DNA of 64,000 nucleotides from Cystobacter ferrugineus (GTDB lineage: Bacteria > Myxococcota > Myxococcia > Myxococcales > Myxococcaceae), in NCBI RefSeq assembly GCF_001887355.1, contig NZ_MPIN01000002.1, positions 682,001 through 746,000 on the forward strand. Direction: 5' to 3'. Numbering within the stretch: position 1 is the first letter of the stretch; the number at the start of each line of letters is the position of its first letter. The translations under genes and the position numbers were made by a program. The notes under the pieces were generated by a model that was not told where the DNA came from, searched no databases, and was given only the letters and a program-made list of their open reading frames with translations. Positions 8,224-17,098 of this stretch are shown here, piece after piece.

Positions 8224-10095
8224 TCACGGATTGGGCCGGGCCCGCGTGGTGCGCTCCACGAAGAGCAGGCCGTCGTAGCATTCCAGGGCACGCACCGAGC
8301 CCTCCGCCGGGTAGCCCTGGTCCGAGTAGATGAAGCCAATGTCGTGCGTGAGCTGGGTGCGGCGCCACCATTCGTACGCGGGGCCTCCACGCGGCAGCGC
8401 CCGGAGATCCACCGCCAGCAGAGGTGCTCCCGCGCGGGCGAGCGTGTCATCCAGCGAGCCCTCGGGAGAGGGCGGGGCGGAGAACTCGACCACGCCCTTG
8501 CGCTCCGGTGGAGGGTTCTCATCCATGTTGAAGGCCTGGAAGGCGCCCTGGTGGAAGGCGAACCCAAAGGCATACAGCGCCGGGCCGAGCGCCTTCGCGA
8601 GGTGCCGCCCCATGGGCATGTCCCCCCACTCGTCCGGACCCCGCTTCACATGCCCGTTGTGCGCCCACAGCACGGCCCGCGTCCCGGGGCCCTCCTGCTC
8701 CAGGAGCCAGAGCAGGTTGTCCGCCATGGCCCGGTCCCTCTCCGCGCCCTCCTCGTGGAGCACGCGGCCCAGGTACTGGCGCAGCACCCGGAGGAGCTGT
8801 CGCGCCAGGGTCCACTCCTCGGGGCTCGACTGGCGGGTGTAGGTCCCGCGCTCGCGCTCGAAGTGCTCGGCGAGGGTGTCGAGCAGCGCGCTCATCTCCC
8901 GGTGCCGTTGCCGGGGGAGCCGCAGGAAGGTGCCCGCGTTGCGCTCGGTGAGGGGCGCGAGCGGCGCCTGGAGCTGGGCGGCCCGGGCGGGGTCCACCTT
9001 CGTCAGATAGGCCAACAGCCGGGCCACCGCCGCGGGCGAGTACTGCATGTCCACGCCTTGGAGCCGGAGCTTCTTCGGGTGAGAGGGATCCTCGTTGTAC
9101 TGGCGCATCCACCGCACGAGCTCCAGCACCTCCTGGGTGTCCCACGTCTCTCCCTTCAAGAGCCGCGCGGGATCGCCTCGTCCGGTGAGGACGTAGTCGT
9201 CGAGGGCGAGCATCTCGGCGAAGTTGCTCTCCAGCGCCAGGACGGTGAAGCCCATGCGGGTGACGAGGAACTCGAAGAGGCGGTGCTTGAGCTGGAAGAA
9301 CTCCCGGGTGCCGTGCGTGGCCTCGCCGAGGGCCACCACCCGCACGTCCTGGAGCACGGGTTGGAGCGGAACCAGATCCTCGACGCCCCGTCCCGCCTCC
9401 ACGGACTGGAGCCGCAGGCCGTTCCGACGGACCCAGTCCACGGCCGCCCGCCGCATCGCCTCGTCCGCGGCCCGCTCCAGGGTCACCACGAGGGCCTCTC
9501 CCAGCCGCGGTACCGGGTGCATCCGCGTGGTGAAGCCCGGTGCCGAGGCGATGAGGCTGTATGAGCCCTCGCGCGGGGTCTCCAGGTGGAAGCGGCCCGT
9601 CGTCGTGGCCGGAGGGAAGGCGACGTCATCGTAGGGCATGCCCACCCGCACGACGCGCAGCTCCGCGCCCGGCAGGGGTGCTCCCGTTTCGTCCACCACG
9701 GTGACGTCCCAGGCCACCCGGTCCTCCGGCACCCGCAGCTCCCGAGGCCCTCCGGGTTCATCCGCCTTCACCTCGATGCGCTTCGAGAACAGGACCGAGC
9801 CCTCGCGGGTGACGGCGGAAAGGCCATAGCGGCCGGGCTCGAGCGGTCCGAACCCGAAGGTGCCCTGGGCGCCCGACTGGACGAGCGCCACCGGTGCATC
9901 CGTCCGGAGATTCCAGGAGGGGACGAAGGGGATCAGCGCGACCCTCACGCCCTCCAGCGGTGTTCCATCGGCTCCCCGCACGAGTCCCGTGAGCGGGGCG
10001 CCCGTTGGGGAGATGGGAAGGGGCCGGGGTGGGGGACGGGCCGAGGTACAGCCCAGCCCGCATACGAGCAGCAGAATCCATGAAGCGGTGCGCAC
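8224..10095 (-). CDS. Erythromycin-esterase-family lipoprotein with N-terminal regulatory-like beta domain
   Basis: A 623-residue protein starting at GTG 10095, preceded by AAAGG eight bases away. Signal and lipobox end at Cys14 (LLLVCGLGC). About 30-110 and 120-195 are carboxypeptidase-regulatory-like beta-sandwich repeats (TGLVRGADGTPLEGVRV; WDVTVVDETGAPLPGAELRV). About 240-610 is the erythromycin esterase (EreA/EreB) fold: VALGEATHGTREF carries the Glu and His used in catalysis by Ere enzymes, and WAHNGHV is the second conserved motif. Many such proteins are not macrolide esterases, so the substrate is open. Being a lipoprotein, it would act at the envelope, unlike cytosolic EreA/B. Stands alone, between a kinase gene and a divergent gene. 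Confidence 0.8.
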   Translation of the reverse strand: MRTASWILLLVCGLGCTSARPPPRPLPISPTGAPLTGLVRGADGTPLEGVRVALIPFVPSWNLRTDAPVALVQSGAQGTFGFGPLEPGRYGLSAVTREGSVLFSKRIEVKADEPGGPRELRVPEDRVAWDVTVVDETGAPLPGAELRVVRVGMPYDDVAFPPATTTGRFHLETPREGSYSLIASAPGFTTRMHPVPRLGEALVVTLERAADEAMRRAAVDWVRRNGLRLQSVEAGRGVEDLVPLQPVLQDVRVVALGEATHGTREFFQLKHRLFEFLVTRMGFTVLALESNFAEMLALDDYVLTGRGDPARLLKGETWDTQEVLELVRWMRQYNEDPSHPKKLRLQGVDMQYSPAAVARLLAYLTKVDPARAAQLQAPLAPLTERNAGTFLRLPRQRHREMSALLDTLAEHFERERGTYTRQSSPEEWTLARQLLRVLRQYLGRVLHEEGAERDRAMADNLLWLLEQEGPGTRAVLWAHNGHVKRGPDEWGDMPMGRHLAKALGPALYAFGFAFHQGAFQAFNMDENPPPERKGVVEFSAPPSPEGSLDDTLARAGAPLLAVDLRALPRGGPAYEWWRRTQLTHDIGFIYSDQGYPAEGSVRALECYDGLLFVERTTRARPNP

Positions 10096-10320
10096 GGGGT
10101 TGCCTTTCAGTCGGGTGGACGCGTGCCGGGGGGGAGGATGCCACCGTCTCTGGCTGGGGATGGTGGGCGTCACACGGGACGTGGGTCGTGGGAGCGCTTT
10201 CTCGCGGAGGTCTCGGGGCGCGGTTCGCGTCCGGCTGGCCCGTGATTTGCCCTGGGGGCGGTTCGCCGCGCGTCCTGGCACGTGAGCTGGAGAACCCGCG
10301 CGGCCGGAGGAGAAGCGAAC

Positions 10321-11544
10321 ATGAACCGCGTTGGTTCGAGCCGTAACGATGATGTCCTCGTGCTCGGGATGAATCCACATACCGGGCTCGAGGCCGAAGC
10401 CATTCACCGTGCCAATCCCAGGGCGCGGGTGACCACCGTCCAGGACACCGTCCGCGACGATCAGGTCGTGACCTCGAGCGCGCGGGGCGGCGAGAGGATT
10501 CACGACCTGAAGGGAGAGGCGGGCATCCAGTCCTTCGTGGCCACCCTGGAGCTGCCCTGGGCCCAGTCTCAGCGGGTGGCGGCGGCCATCGCTGGCGCGG
10601 GAGAGGATGCCCGGGATGAGCTCGCGCAACTGGCCCAGGTGTGGGCCCGGGCGGAGAAGGGCGGCGTCATTCCCTCGCGCCTCGTGCTCTCGGGACACAG
10701 CGGTGGTTCGAGCCTGTGGGGCGAGGAGCGAGGCTTCAAGAATGGCGTGCTGTCGCGCGACGACATCGCCCAGCTCGCGGCGGCCCTGCCTCGCGCGGCG
10801 GCCGGTATCGAGGACCTGTGTGTCGCGGCCTGTTACAACGGAGGGCAGACCTCGGTGGAGGCGTGGCGCGCCATCTTCCCCCAGGTGCGCACGGTCTGGG
10901 CCTATCACGGCAGCGCTCCCGGGGCCGTTTCCGGCTCCACGGCTCACCTGGCTCGCTGGGAGAAGGCCACGCGGGGCGAGGTGAACGCGCTCCAGGCGGA
11001 TGCGGCCCGGGGGCTGCGCAAGGGAGAGAACCTCGCGGTGTGGTCGCGCCGCGACGGCTATCAGACCGCCACCGTGAGCGCGAACCTCGACGAGCTGCGC
11101 ACGCGTTACGCCTCGGGTCAGGGTGTTTTCGAGCGCTCCTTCTCGGGCGTGGAGGCGGTCCAGGATGCCCAGCGTGGCCCGCTGCGTGCGCACTACAACA
11201 CCCTCCAGGCCCTGCTGGGTCGGCCCGAGGTCTCCGCCGCGGAGCGCGTGGGCCTGGAGCGGGCGAGGGATCAAACGTTGCGGGTCCTCTTCTACGGCAA
11301 CGTCGCCGCTCAGTTTCAACGGACCCACCAGACGAGCCTTCAGCGAGGCTTCGCGGCGCTGGGCTGGAGCTCCCCGGATTTCTCCCGGCTGGGCCGGGGC
11401 GAGGCGCTGGCCGTCATCCAGTCCTTCGAGACCGAGCTGTCCCGCCGTCAACCGCCGCCCCTGGAGGCGCGGCGATTGCTGCCCCTGCTGACCGAGGGCC
11501 TGCGGGATCTCCGTCGCGAGCGCGTTCCGGAGAACTGGCTATGA
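10321..11544 (+). CDS. Hypothetical protein with caspase-like His/Cys pair
   Basis: A 407-residue protein without a signal peptide. ATG 10321 is preceded by GGAGGAG at good spacing. Residues 115-180 hold two motifs that resemble the catalytic blocks of clan CD (caspase/gingipain-like) peptidases: a hydrophobic strand ending in His126 (RLVLSGHSGG) and another ending in Cys171 (DLCVAACYNGG). After Cys171 comes WRAIFPQVRTVWAYHGSAPG, as in a Rossmann-like alpha/beta core. The C-terminal 150 residues are helical. Canonical caspases have His-Gly and Asp-x-Cys; here they are His-Ser-Gly-Gly and Ala-Ala-Cys, so protease activity is only inferred. It overlaps the next gene by 4 bp (ATGA), implying coupled translation with a secreted protein. 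Confidence 0.6.
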   Translation: MNRVGSSRNDDVLVLGMNPHTGLEAEAIHRANPRARVTTVQDTVRDDQVVTSSARGGERIHDLKGEAGIQSFVATLELPWAQSQRVAAAIAGAGEDARDELAQLAQVWARAEKGGVIPSRLVLSGHSGGSSLWGEERGFKNGVLSRDDIAQLAAALPRAAAGIEDLCVAACYNGGQTSVEAWRAIFPQVRTVWAYHGSAPGAVSGSTAHLARWEKATRGEVNALQADAARGLRKGENLAVWSRRDGYQTATVSANLDELRTRYASGQGVFERSFSGVEAVQDAQRGPLRAHYNTLQALLGRPEVSAAERVGLERARDQTLRVLFYGNVAAQFQRTHQTSLQRGFAALGWSSPDFSRLGRGEALAVIQSFETELSRRQPPPLEARRLLPLLTEGLRDLRRERVPENWL

Positions 11545-12137
11545 GCCTGTATGCCCTGGTGTTGGGGGGATGGATGGGACTGGGGTGGTGGGTGGGGGCC
11601 CTTCCTCCCGGTGCCTCAGCGGAGGCGGCGCGAGGCGAGGGGCCGGCTGCCCCCGAGGTGCTCGCCCGCTGTCACTCGGACATGGAGCGGGTCCTCGGTG
11701 ATGCGGCGCGGTTTGGTTCCGTCCAGCGGCGGGCGCAGGCCCTGCTGGCGGGGCTGTCCACCGCGTGTGAGGAGGTGCTCCCCGCCCGTCTCCGGGAGGG
11801 GGCGGGGGAGGCGGCCTCGGCACGTCGGGCCGAGCGCTCCCGCCGCCTGCTCGAAGCGGCGCGGGGGTTTGTTCCCGAGGCGTGTCTGTCCTCGGAGCCC
11901 GCGCGGGCGCGCGAGGTGGAAGCGCGCTGTCCACCACCCGAGGACACCCTCTTCGTTCGCCCCCTCCCGGACTCCCTCGATACGGGCAGCTATGCGTTCG
12001 CGCTCGCCGTGAGGGCACGGCTGCGAGAGCGGGGGGCATACGATGCGAGAGCACAACGCTGGGTCGCGGAGTTCCTCCTGCGCAGTGCCCTGGACGGAGA
12101 GGCGGAGGCACACCGGGGAACGCGGCGCTTCGACTGA
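11541..12137 (+). CDS. Hypothetical secreted protein coupled to caspase-like gene
   Basis: A 198-residue protein starting inside the stop of the preceding gene (ATGA). The first 28 residues form a signal peptide (MSLYALVLGGWMGLGWWVG...AEA). The mature part is Arg/Ala/Glu-rich and mostly helical, with four cysteines (about 42, 74, 112, 128) that could form disulfides after export. No family recognised. Translational coupling to the caspase-like protein suggests related roles, for example an exported partner or substrate, but the sequence does not show which. Confidence 0.65.
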   Translation: MSLYALVLGGWMGLGWWVGALPPGASAEAARGEGPAAPEVLARCHSDMERVLGDAARFGSVQRRAQALLAGLSTACEEVLPARLREGAGEAASARRAERSRRLLEAARGFVPEACLSSEPARAREVEARCPPPEDTLFVRPLPDSLDTGSYAFALAVRARLRERGAYDARAQRWVAEFLLRSALDGEAEAHRGTRRFD

Positions 12138-12156
12138 GGGAGGACGGCGCGGCGCC

Positions 12157-12969
12157 TCAATGCGGGACGGGTTCGGTTGTCGGCCCGTCTCCTTCGCCCT
12201 TCTCGCGCAGCCGCAGGATGATCCACAGCGACAGGAGGCCGAACGCCGTGATGACGCCCTCGGCGGCCATGTTGCCCGCGGCCCGCGCCACCAGGACGGA
12301 GCACAGGTTGAACAAGGTGTGGAGGCCCAGGGCCAGCCAGTACCAGCGGCGTTGGTCGCGGAGGAACCGCTGGAGGACGAGCACGCTCATCGCGATGTGA
12401 AACGCCAGGGCCCACACCCGCTCGTAGGCACCCATCAGGGGCTCCCACCAGCGCAGCCCGGCCACCTGGGCCTTCGCGGCACGGACCTGCTCGAGTTGCT
12501 CCGCGGGCAGTGAAAGGGTGGAGGGATCCATCCGTGAGAGCACCACCACGTTGACGAGCCCGATGATGGCCATTCCTCCCACCAGCAGGGTCGCCTCCAG
12601 TCCTCCGTGGCCGATGCCGAACCCCACCGCGTCGCGCCAGCGCCGGAAGTGCTTGAGCGGGTATTTGAAGGCGATGAGCCGTGCGGTCTCCTCGAACAGT
12701 CCGGCGGTCAGCGACAGGACGACGAACCACAGGGTGAGCAGGGTCTGGGAGCTCTTCAGCTCCTCGCGCAGGAGGTACTGAATCACCTGCACCGCGGGCA
12801 CGCGTGTCAGCAGTTGTGACAGGGCGAAGGCCAGCGCTCCCACACCGACCGTCTTCCAGGCGAAGCCCAGCCGGCGCCGCGCCCACAGCGCGACGAACAG
12901 GGGCATCGCCAGGTCGAAGGCGATGGCCAGGCAGAAACTCACGATGAGCCGTACGTCGAGTCCCGACAT
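12157..12969 (-). CDS. YhfC/PrsW-like putative intramembrane metalloprotease
   Basis: A 270-residue polytopic membrane protein with about seven spans. Conserved motifs lie in and near the spans: FEETAR (about 104-109, the EExxR motif), FGIGHGGLEA (about 127-136) and LHTLFNL (about 228-234). This combination is typical of YhfC, which belongs with PrsW and CAAX-like (CPBP) intramembrane proteases. The family is predicted to cleave membrane-anchored substrates; few members have been tested. ATG at 12969 places the first span right after a short periplasmic or cytosolic N-tail. It converges with the upstream gene pair; only 19 bp separate the two stops. Confidence 0.75.
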   Translation of the reverse strand: MSGLDVRLIVSFCLAIAFDLAMPLFVALWARRRLGFAWKTVGVGALAFALSQLLTRVPAVQVIQYLLREELKSSQTLLTLWFVVLSLTAGLFEETARLIAFKYPLKHFRRWRDAVGFGIGHGGLEATLLVGGMAIIGLVNVVVLSRMDPSTLSLPAEQLEQVRAAKAQVAGLRWWEPLMGAYERVWALAFHIAMSVLVLQRFLRDQRRWYWLALGLHTLFNLCSVLVARAAGNMAAEGVITAFGLLSLWIILRLREKGEGDGPTTEPVPH

Positions 12970-13127
12970 CGTTTCACTTGGGGGCAGGGGCCGCCGGAGT
13001 CCAGGGCCGTGTCGTGCGCGCCATCTTCTCATGCCGGAGGTGAGCGCGCCTCTGTCTCGCTGGCATACAGGAGCCCTGGCGCCCGGGGGGTCCTCGGGTA
13101 GTGTGCCCCCTGAAGGAGGAAGGCACG

Positions 13128-15320
13128 ATGATGCGGCGTCTGGTCGAGCACGCGAGGGAGGCGGTCCGGTTCGCTCCGGTGAAGCCGGCGGTGATGGCCG
13201 GGGTCCGTGCGGCGATCGCGACCATCGTCCCCGTGATGGTCACCACGGCCCTGCGGCTGAGCGATGGGGTGTGGCCGAGCCTGGGCGGGTTCAACGTCTC
13301 CTTCGCGGACAAGGGAGGCTCCTACCGTGCCCGCGCCACGAGCATGGCGTGCGGTCTGATCATCGGCGCGCTCGCGGCCTTCCTGGGTGCCCTGGCCGGT
13401 GAGAACCCGGTGCTGTCCATCGCCATGGTGCTGCTCTGGGTGACGGCCTGCTCGTTCGCGGGCGTCTATGGCGCGGCGGCGACCATCGTGGGCAACACCG
13501 CGGCGAGCGCCTTCGTCGTCTCCCTGGCCTTTCCGTCCTCGGGGCTGGGAGAGGCCCTGACGCGCGGGGGAATGCTGGCCATGGGTGGCCTGTGGGCGAT
13601 GTTCCTCTCGCTCGTGCTCTGGCCCATCCGTCCCTACCGGCCGTCCCGGCTCGCCGTCGCCCAGTGCTTCCGGGAGCTGGCGGAGTACGTGGGCGAGGTG
13701 ACCCAGGTCTTCACCGGAGAGGAGGACGGCTCGCTCTGGCAGGGGCTCATCCAACGCCACCACGGGCGGATTCGCGAGACGCTGGAGGTGGCGGGAAGCA
13801 CGCTCGCCGCCACGCGCCGGGGCCGCGGCGAGAGTCAGCGCGGCGAGCAGCTCCTGGTGTTGTTGCAGATCGCCGAAACGATGTTCGGCACGGTGATCGC
13901 CCTGAGCGACTTGCTGGAGAGCCTGCCGCGCGAGCGCCGGGCCGATCCGGCGTGGCGGCTGGTGGAGCGCTCGGCCACCGGCTTCCGCGAGTCGCTCCTG
14001 ACGCTCGCACAGGGCGTGGAGACGGAAGGCGGGGTCGATCCCCTGCCCCCGCTGGAGTGGGGACTCGAGCCCCCGGGCAACCCCCGGCCCGCGGCGGGAA
14101 CCGAGGAGCGGGCGAAGTACCTGTACGCGCTGCGGCTGCTCGCCCAGCTTCGCGACTTCATGGGCGCGGCGACGCGGACGGAGACGCGCTTGACTGATCC
14201 GAACGCGCTGCCCCGGACGGATCCCCGCCCCTGGTCGCAGCGGGTGCTCGGGCCGGTGCGCGACAACCTCTCGCTGGACTCCATGGTGCTGCGCCACGCG
14301 CTCCGGGTGGGGTTGACCACCACGGTCGCGGTGGGCGTGTCGCTCGCGTTCATTCCGAGCCACGGCTACTGGGTGACGATCACCGTCCTCACCATCATGC
14401 AGCCGTACACGGGCGCGACGTTCCTCAGGGGACTGCAACGGGTGGGGGGAACGGTGGTGGGTGGCATCCTCGCCGCGGCGGTCGCCTCCAGCATCCAACA
14501 ATACCCCCAGGCGCTCCTGCCGCTGCTGTTCGTCACCGTGGCGATCAGCATCGCCGTCATTCCACTCAACTACGGGCTCTATACCGCCTTCCTCACGCTC
14601 ACCTTCGTGCTGCTGGCGGAGGTGGGGACGGGCGATTGGGGCCTGGCCCGGGTGCGCATCCTCAACACGCTCATCGGCGGCGCGCTGGCGCTGGCGGGCA
14701 CCTGGTTGTTGTGGGAGCGCTCCGAGCATGTGCTGCTCCCCGAGCAGATCTCCGCCGCGCTCCGGGCCAATCGCGAGCACTTCCTCCAGGTGCTCGCCAA
14801 CCGGCGGGAGCCGTCGAGGGATCCCCAGGAGAGCTTCTCCGAGGCGCGGCGCAAGATGGGCCTGGCGACGCTCAACGCCGAGGCCTCCTTCCAGCGGCTG
14901 CTGTCCGAGCCGCGCCGGCGCACCGAGCCGCTCGAGCCGTTGATGACCATGCTCGCCTACCTGCGGCGGTTCGCGGCGTCGGTGGTGTCCCTGTCGGCGA
15001 CCCCGCGCGAGGCGTTCCCCGAGGGGCGCCGGGCCCACCTGGAGCGCTTCGCGGACACCGTGGGCGGGGTGCTGGATGATCTCGCCGATGCGGTGGTGCG
15101 GGGCCGTCCGCCCTCGCCCCTGCCGGATCTGGAGGGGTGGCTGAGGGAGGCGCCGCTCCGGGTGGAGCACGCGGGGGCGGGAGCCGAGGAGGAGTCGCTG
15201 CTGCGCATCCAACTGGAGCGGGTGACGCGGCGGCTCATCGTCCTGCATGGAGCCGTGTCGCGCCGGGGGACGCGCTCGCCCCTGGAGCGGACGTCGGGCG
15301 CCGTGGCGGCGATCCGGTGA
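13128..15320 (+). CDS. FUSC family membrane transporter
   Basis: A 730-residue protein. The start is fixed by an excellent GGAGGAAGG immediately before ATG 13128. Two membrane blocks of about six spans each (about 20-170 and 395-520) are separated by a cytosolic helical domain (about 180-370) and followed by a second cytosolic helical domain (about 540-720). This duplicated layout is that of the FUSC/YccS/AaeB family. The second block carries the family pattern with VTITVLTIMQPYTGATFLRGLQR. Members export aromatic acids or related compounds, or act in envelope homeostasis. No membrane-fusion partner is adjacent, so the substrate is unknown. Confidence 0.8.
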   Translation: MMRRLVEHAREAVRFAPVKPAVMAGVRAAIATIVPVMVTTALRLSDGVWPSLGGFNVSFADKGGSYRARATSMACGLIIGALAAFLGALAGENPVLSIAMVLLWVTACSFAGVYGAAATIVGNTAASAFVVSLAFPSSGLGEALTRGGMLAMGGLWAMFLSLVLWPIRPYRPSRLAVAQCFRELAEYVGEVTQVFTGEEDGSLWQGLIQRHHGRIRETLEVAGSTLAATRRGRGESQRGEQLLVLLQIAETMFGTVIALSDLLESLPRERRADPAWRLVERSATGFRESLLTLAQGVETEGGVDPLPPLEWGLEPPGNPRPAAGTEERAKYLYALRLLAQLRDFMGAATRTETRLTDPNALPRTDPRPWSQRVLGPVRDNLSLDSMVLRHALRVGLTTTVAVGVSLAFIPSHGYWVTITVLTIMQPYTGATFLRGLQRVGGTVVGGILAAAVASSIQQYPQALLPLLFVTVAISIAVIPLNYGLYTAFLTLTFVLLAEVGTGDWGLARVRILNTLIGGALALAGTWLLWERSEHVLLPEQISAALRANREHFLQVLANRREPSRDPQESFSEARRKMGLATLNAEASFQRLLSEPRRRTEPLEPLMTMLAYLRRFAASVVSLSATPREAFPEGRRAHLERFADTVGGVLDDLADAVVRGRPPSPLPDLEGWLREAPLRVEHAGAGAEEESLLRIQLERVTRRLIVLHGAVSRRGTRSPLERTSGAVAAIR

Positions 15321-15341
15321 CGGCGGGAGCGGCTCGGGGGC

Positions 15342-16025
15342 TCACGGCGCGGCGTGCAGCGAGGCGCCTTCCGCTCCGGCGGTCTTGATGAAGAGGAGCG
15401 CGTTGGTGCCCATGTGCTGGGTCTTCAGGGACAGGTGGAGCTCCTGTTCCCCCCGGCGGAAGACGAGGGGTTCTTCCTCCTTGTAGCCGGCGGTGAGCAG
15501 CCGCTCGCGGTACCAGGTCTCCACCTGCTCCGTCCGCGCCGCCGCCCAGAAGGAGAGGGTGCGCGCGCCCTCGAAGTTCCCCTGGAGGACGTGCTTCGCC
15601 CCGGGGTAGGTGGGCACGAGCGAGGGGGTGGCGGACGCCGTCTTCTGATCCATCTTCGCCTCGCCGAGCACGACGGTGGTGAAGCCATCGGGCGAGGGGT
15701 TGAGGAGGATGGTGTAGGCGGTGAGCGTGCGCGTATCCAGCGCGGTGAGGTGGGGCTGGCGCGCCACCCGCCGCGTCTTGCGGGGGATGTAGAAGCCCGC
15801 CGCGTCGGAGGCGTTGGCGAAGGACTGCAACAGGGACTCGACCGGCTCGCGCGAGGTGTAGACCTGGAGGCGGATGGGGATGCCGCCCACGTTCATCTCG
15901 CCGGGGACATCCAGCGTGGACACCAGCCCGGGCACCTTCCAGTGGAAGGGGGCGGGAGGAGGGGAGGGCGGGGGCGAGGCGCTCAACCATCCCGTGGTGA
16001 GCACGACCAGTAGACCGCTCAGCAT
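15342..16025 (-). CDS. Hypothetical exported protein, last gene of Tad-like operon
   Basis: A 227-residue protein with an N-terminal hydrophobic signal (MLSGLLVVLTTGWLSA) followed by a proline-rich linker. The mature part contains two alpha/beta-type repeats around RLQVYTSREPVESLLQSFAN and RTLSFWAAARTEQVETWYRE, each a strand followed by a helix, reminiscent of small sporulation-like or pilus-accessory domains. ATG at 16025 is preferred; it overlaps the stop of the TadE-like gene by seven bases. An in-frame ATG at 16046 would lengthen it by seven residues. Its position suggests a role in assembly or stability of the pilus-like proteins upstream. No family recognised. Confidence 0.65.
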   Translation of the reverse strand: MLSGLLVVLTTGWLSASPPPSPPPAPFHWKVPGLVSTLDVPGEMNVGGIPIRLQVYTSREPVESLLQSFANASDAAGFYIPRKTRRVARQPHLTALDTRTLTAYTILLNPSPDGFTTVVLGEAKMDQKTASATPSLVPTYPGAKHVLQGNFEGARTLSFWAAARTEQVETWYRERLLTAGYKEEEPLVFRRGEQELHLSLKTQHMGTNALLFIKTAGAEGASLHAAP

Positions 16026-17098
16026 CCAGGAATGCCCAGGAAGCACGTGTTGGAGTCACGCCGGACCGCGTTGGGTTTGTGCTCGACGCCGCCCGTGTTG
16101 TAGGGCCGATCCCTCGTGTCGTAGTACTCGCCCTCGGGCGTCTTGGTCTCGATGTACCCGTCCTCCTCGCCGCGGTAGCTCATGAAGAAGCCGTCCTCGT
16201 CGATGGGGCTGTAGCCCGCGAACTCCTCGGCGAACTCCGTGCCGGCCTTGCCGACGGAGCCCAGGTTGCGATCGAACACGCTCATCGCCGCGTAGTAGAA
16301 GGCCCGGTTCTCTCCGCAGGGCTGGTCGGGCCGCTCGGGCTGGAGGGGGCAGTGCTCGCTGACCTCGCGGTCGGCGAAGGCCCAGTCCCCGAGCAGGATG
16401 CCGTAGCGGCCCTTGCACTCGCCGTCCTTGGCGCGGCCCACGGCGCATATCTTCATGCTGAAGCGCGTGGCCAGCGGGGTGTCGAAGAAGCCGCCGTTCT
16501 GCTGTTCCAGGAAGTGCCTGGGCAGCGAGGGCAGCGTGTCGAGCTGGGCCTCGGCCCTGCACGAGATGCCACCCATGTTCTCGTAGACGTCCGTGAGCAC
16601 GCTGTCCGTGTCGTTGCCCGTCTCCGCGCCGGGCGGAGGCTGCGCGAAGTCTCCATCGACGGCGTCGTACAGGGCGGGGCGTCTGCCACGCACCAGGTCG
16701 AACTCCACCTCGTCCTGGCGATCACAGCGCACGATCAGGCCCTGCACGCGGGTGAAGACCTGGGTGACGGAGGTGTCGCCGTTGCCCGGGGTGGAGCTGC
16801 GCCCGTCGAAGTCGTGGTAGCGCCCGTTGGCGTTGGCCTCCACCGAGGTGGGGATGGCGGGGAAGGTGGAGAAGTCGCCGATGTTGGTCTTGTTGCCGCG
16901 CATCCGGTGGACGCGCAGGGCGGTGCTGTCCCAGAGCGGGGAGACGGCCGCCTCATGGATCTTGATGGGCAGGTAGCCCACCTCGGCGAAGTGGATGCCG
17001 AGCATGACCACGGAGACGAAGAGCAGCAGGGCCAGGGCCAGCTCCACGATGGATTGGCCCCGGGGAGCCTTGCGCACGATCTTCTTCGCGGTCCGCAT
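16019..17098 (-). CDS. TadE/TadG-like pseudopilin protein
   Basis: A 359-residue protein. The N-terminus, RKAPRGQSIVELALALLLFV, is the classic TadE/RcpC-neighbourhood pattern: a basic leader, GQSIVE, then one membrane helix (about 15-35). The remaining 320 residues are extracytoplasmic and contain six or more cysteines and an acidic C-terminal half. TadE-type pseudopilins are processed by prepilin peptidase at the Gly before the acidic residue and support assembly of Flp pili. The gene overlaps the preceding one as TGATG, so it is translationally coupled. It is much longer than typical TadE (about 180 residues), as seen in myxobacterial homologues generally. Confidence 0.75.
   Translation of the reverse strand: MRTAKKIVRKAPRGQSIVELALALLLFVSVVMLGIHFAEVGYLPIKIHEAAVSPLWDSTALRVHRMRGNKTNIGDFSTFPAIPTSVEANANGRYHDFDGRSSTPGNGDTSVTQVFTRVQGLIVRCDRQDEVEFDLVRGRRPALYDAVDGDFAQPPPGAETGNDTDSVLTDVYENMGGISCRAEAQLDTLPSLPRHFLEQQNGGFFDTPLATRFSMKICAVGRAKDGECKGRYGILLGDWAFADREVSEHCPLQPERPDQPCGENRAFYYAAMSVFDRNLGSVGKAGTEFAEEFAGYSPIDEDGFFMSYRGEEDGYIETKTPEGEYYDTRDRPYNTGGVEHKPNAVRRDSNTCFLGIPGC

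Noticed and set aside
13029-15248. A 739-codon frame antisense to the FUSC transporter gene
   Set aside because: It is Arg/His/Gly-rich with no domain sense and no ribosome site; long antisense frames are expected in GC-rich DNA. The plus-strand frame has membrane domains and a strong ribosome site.
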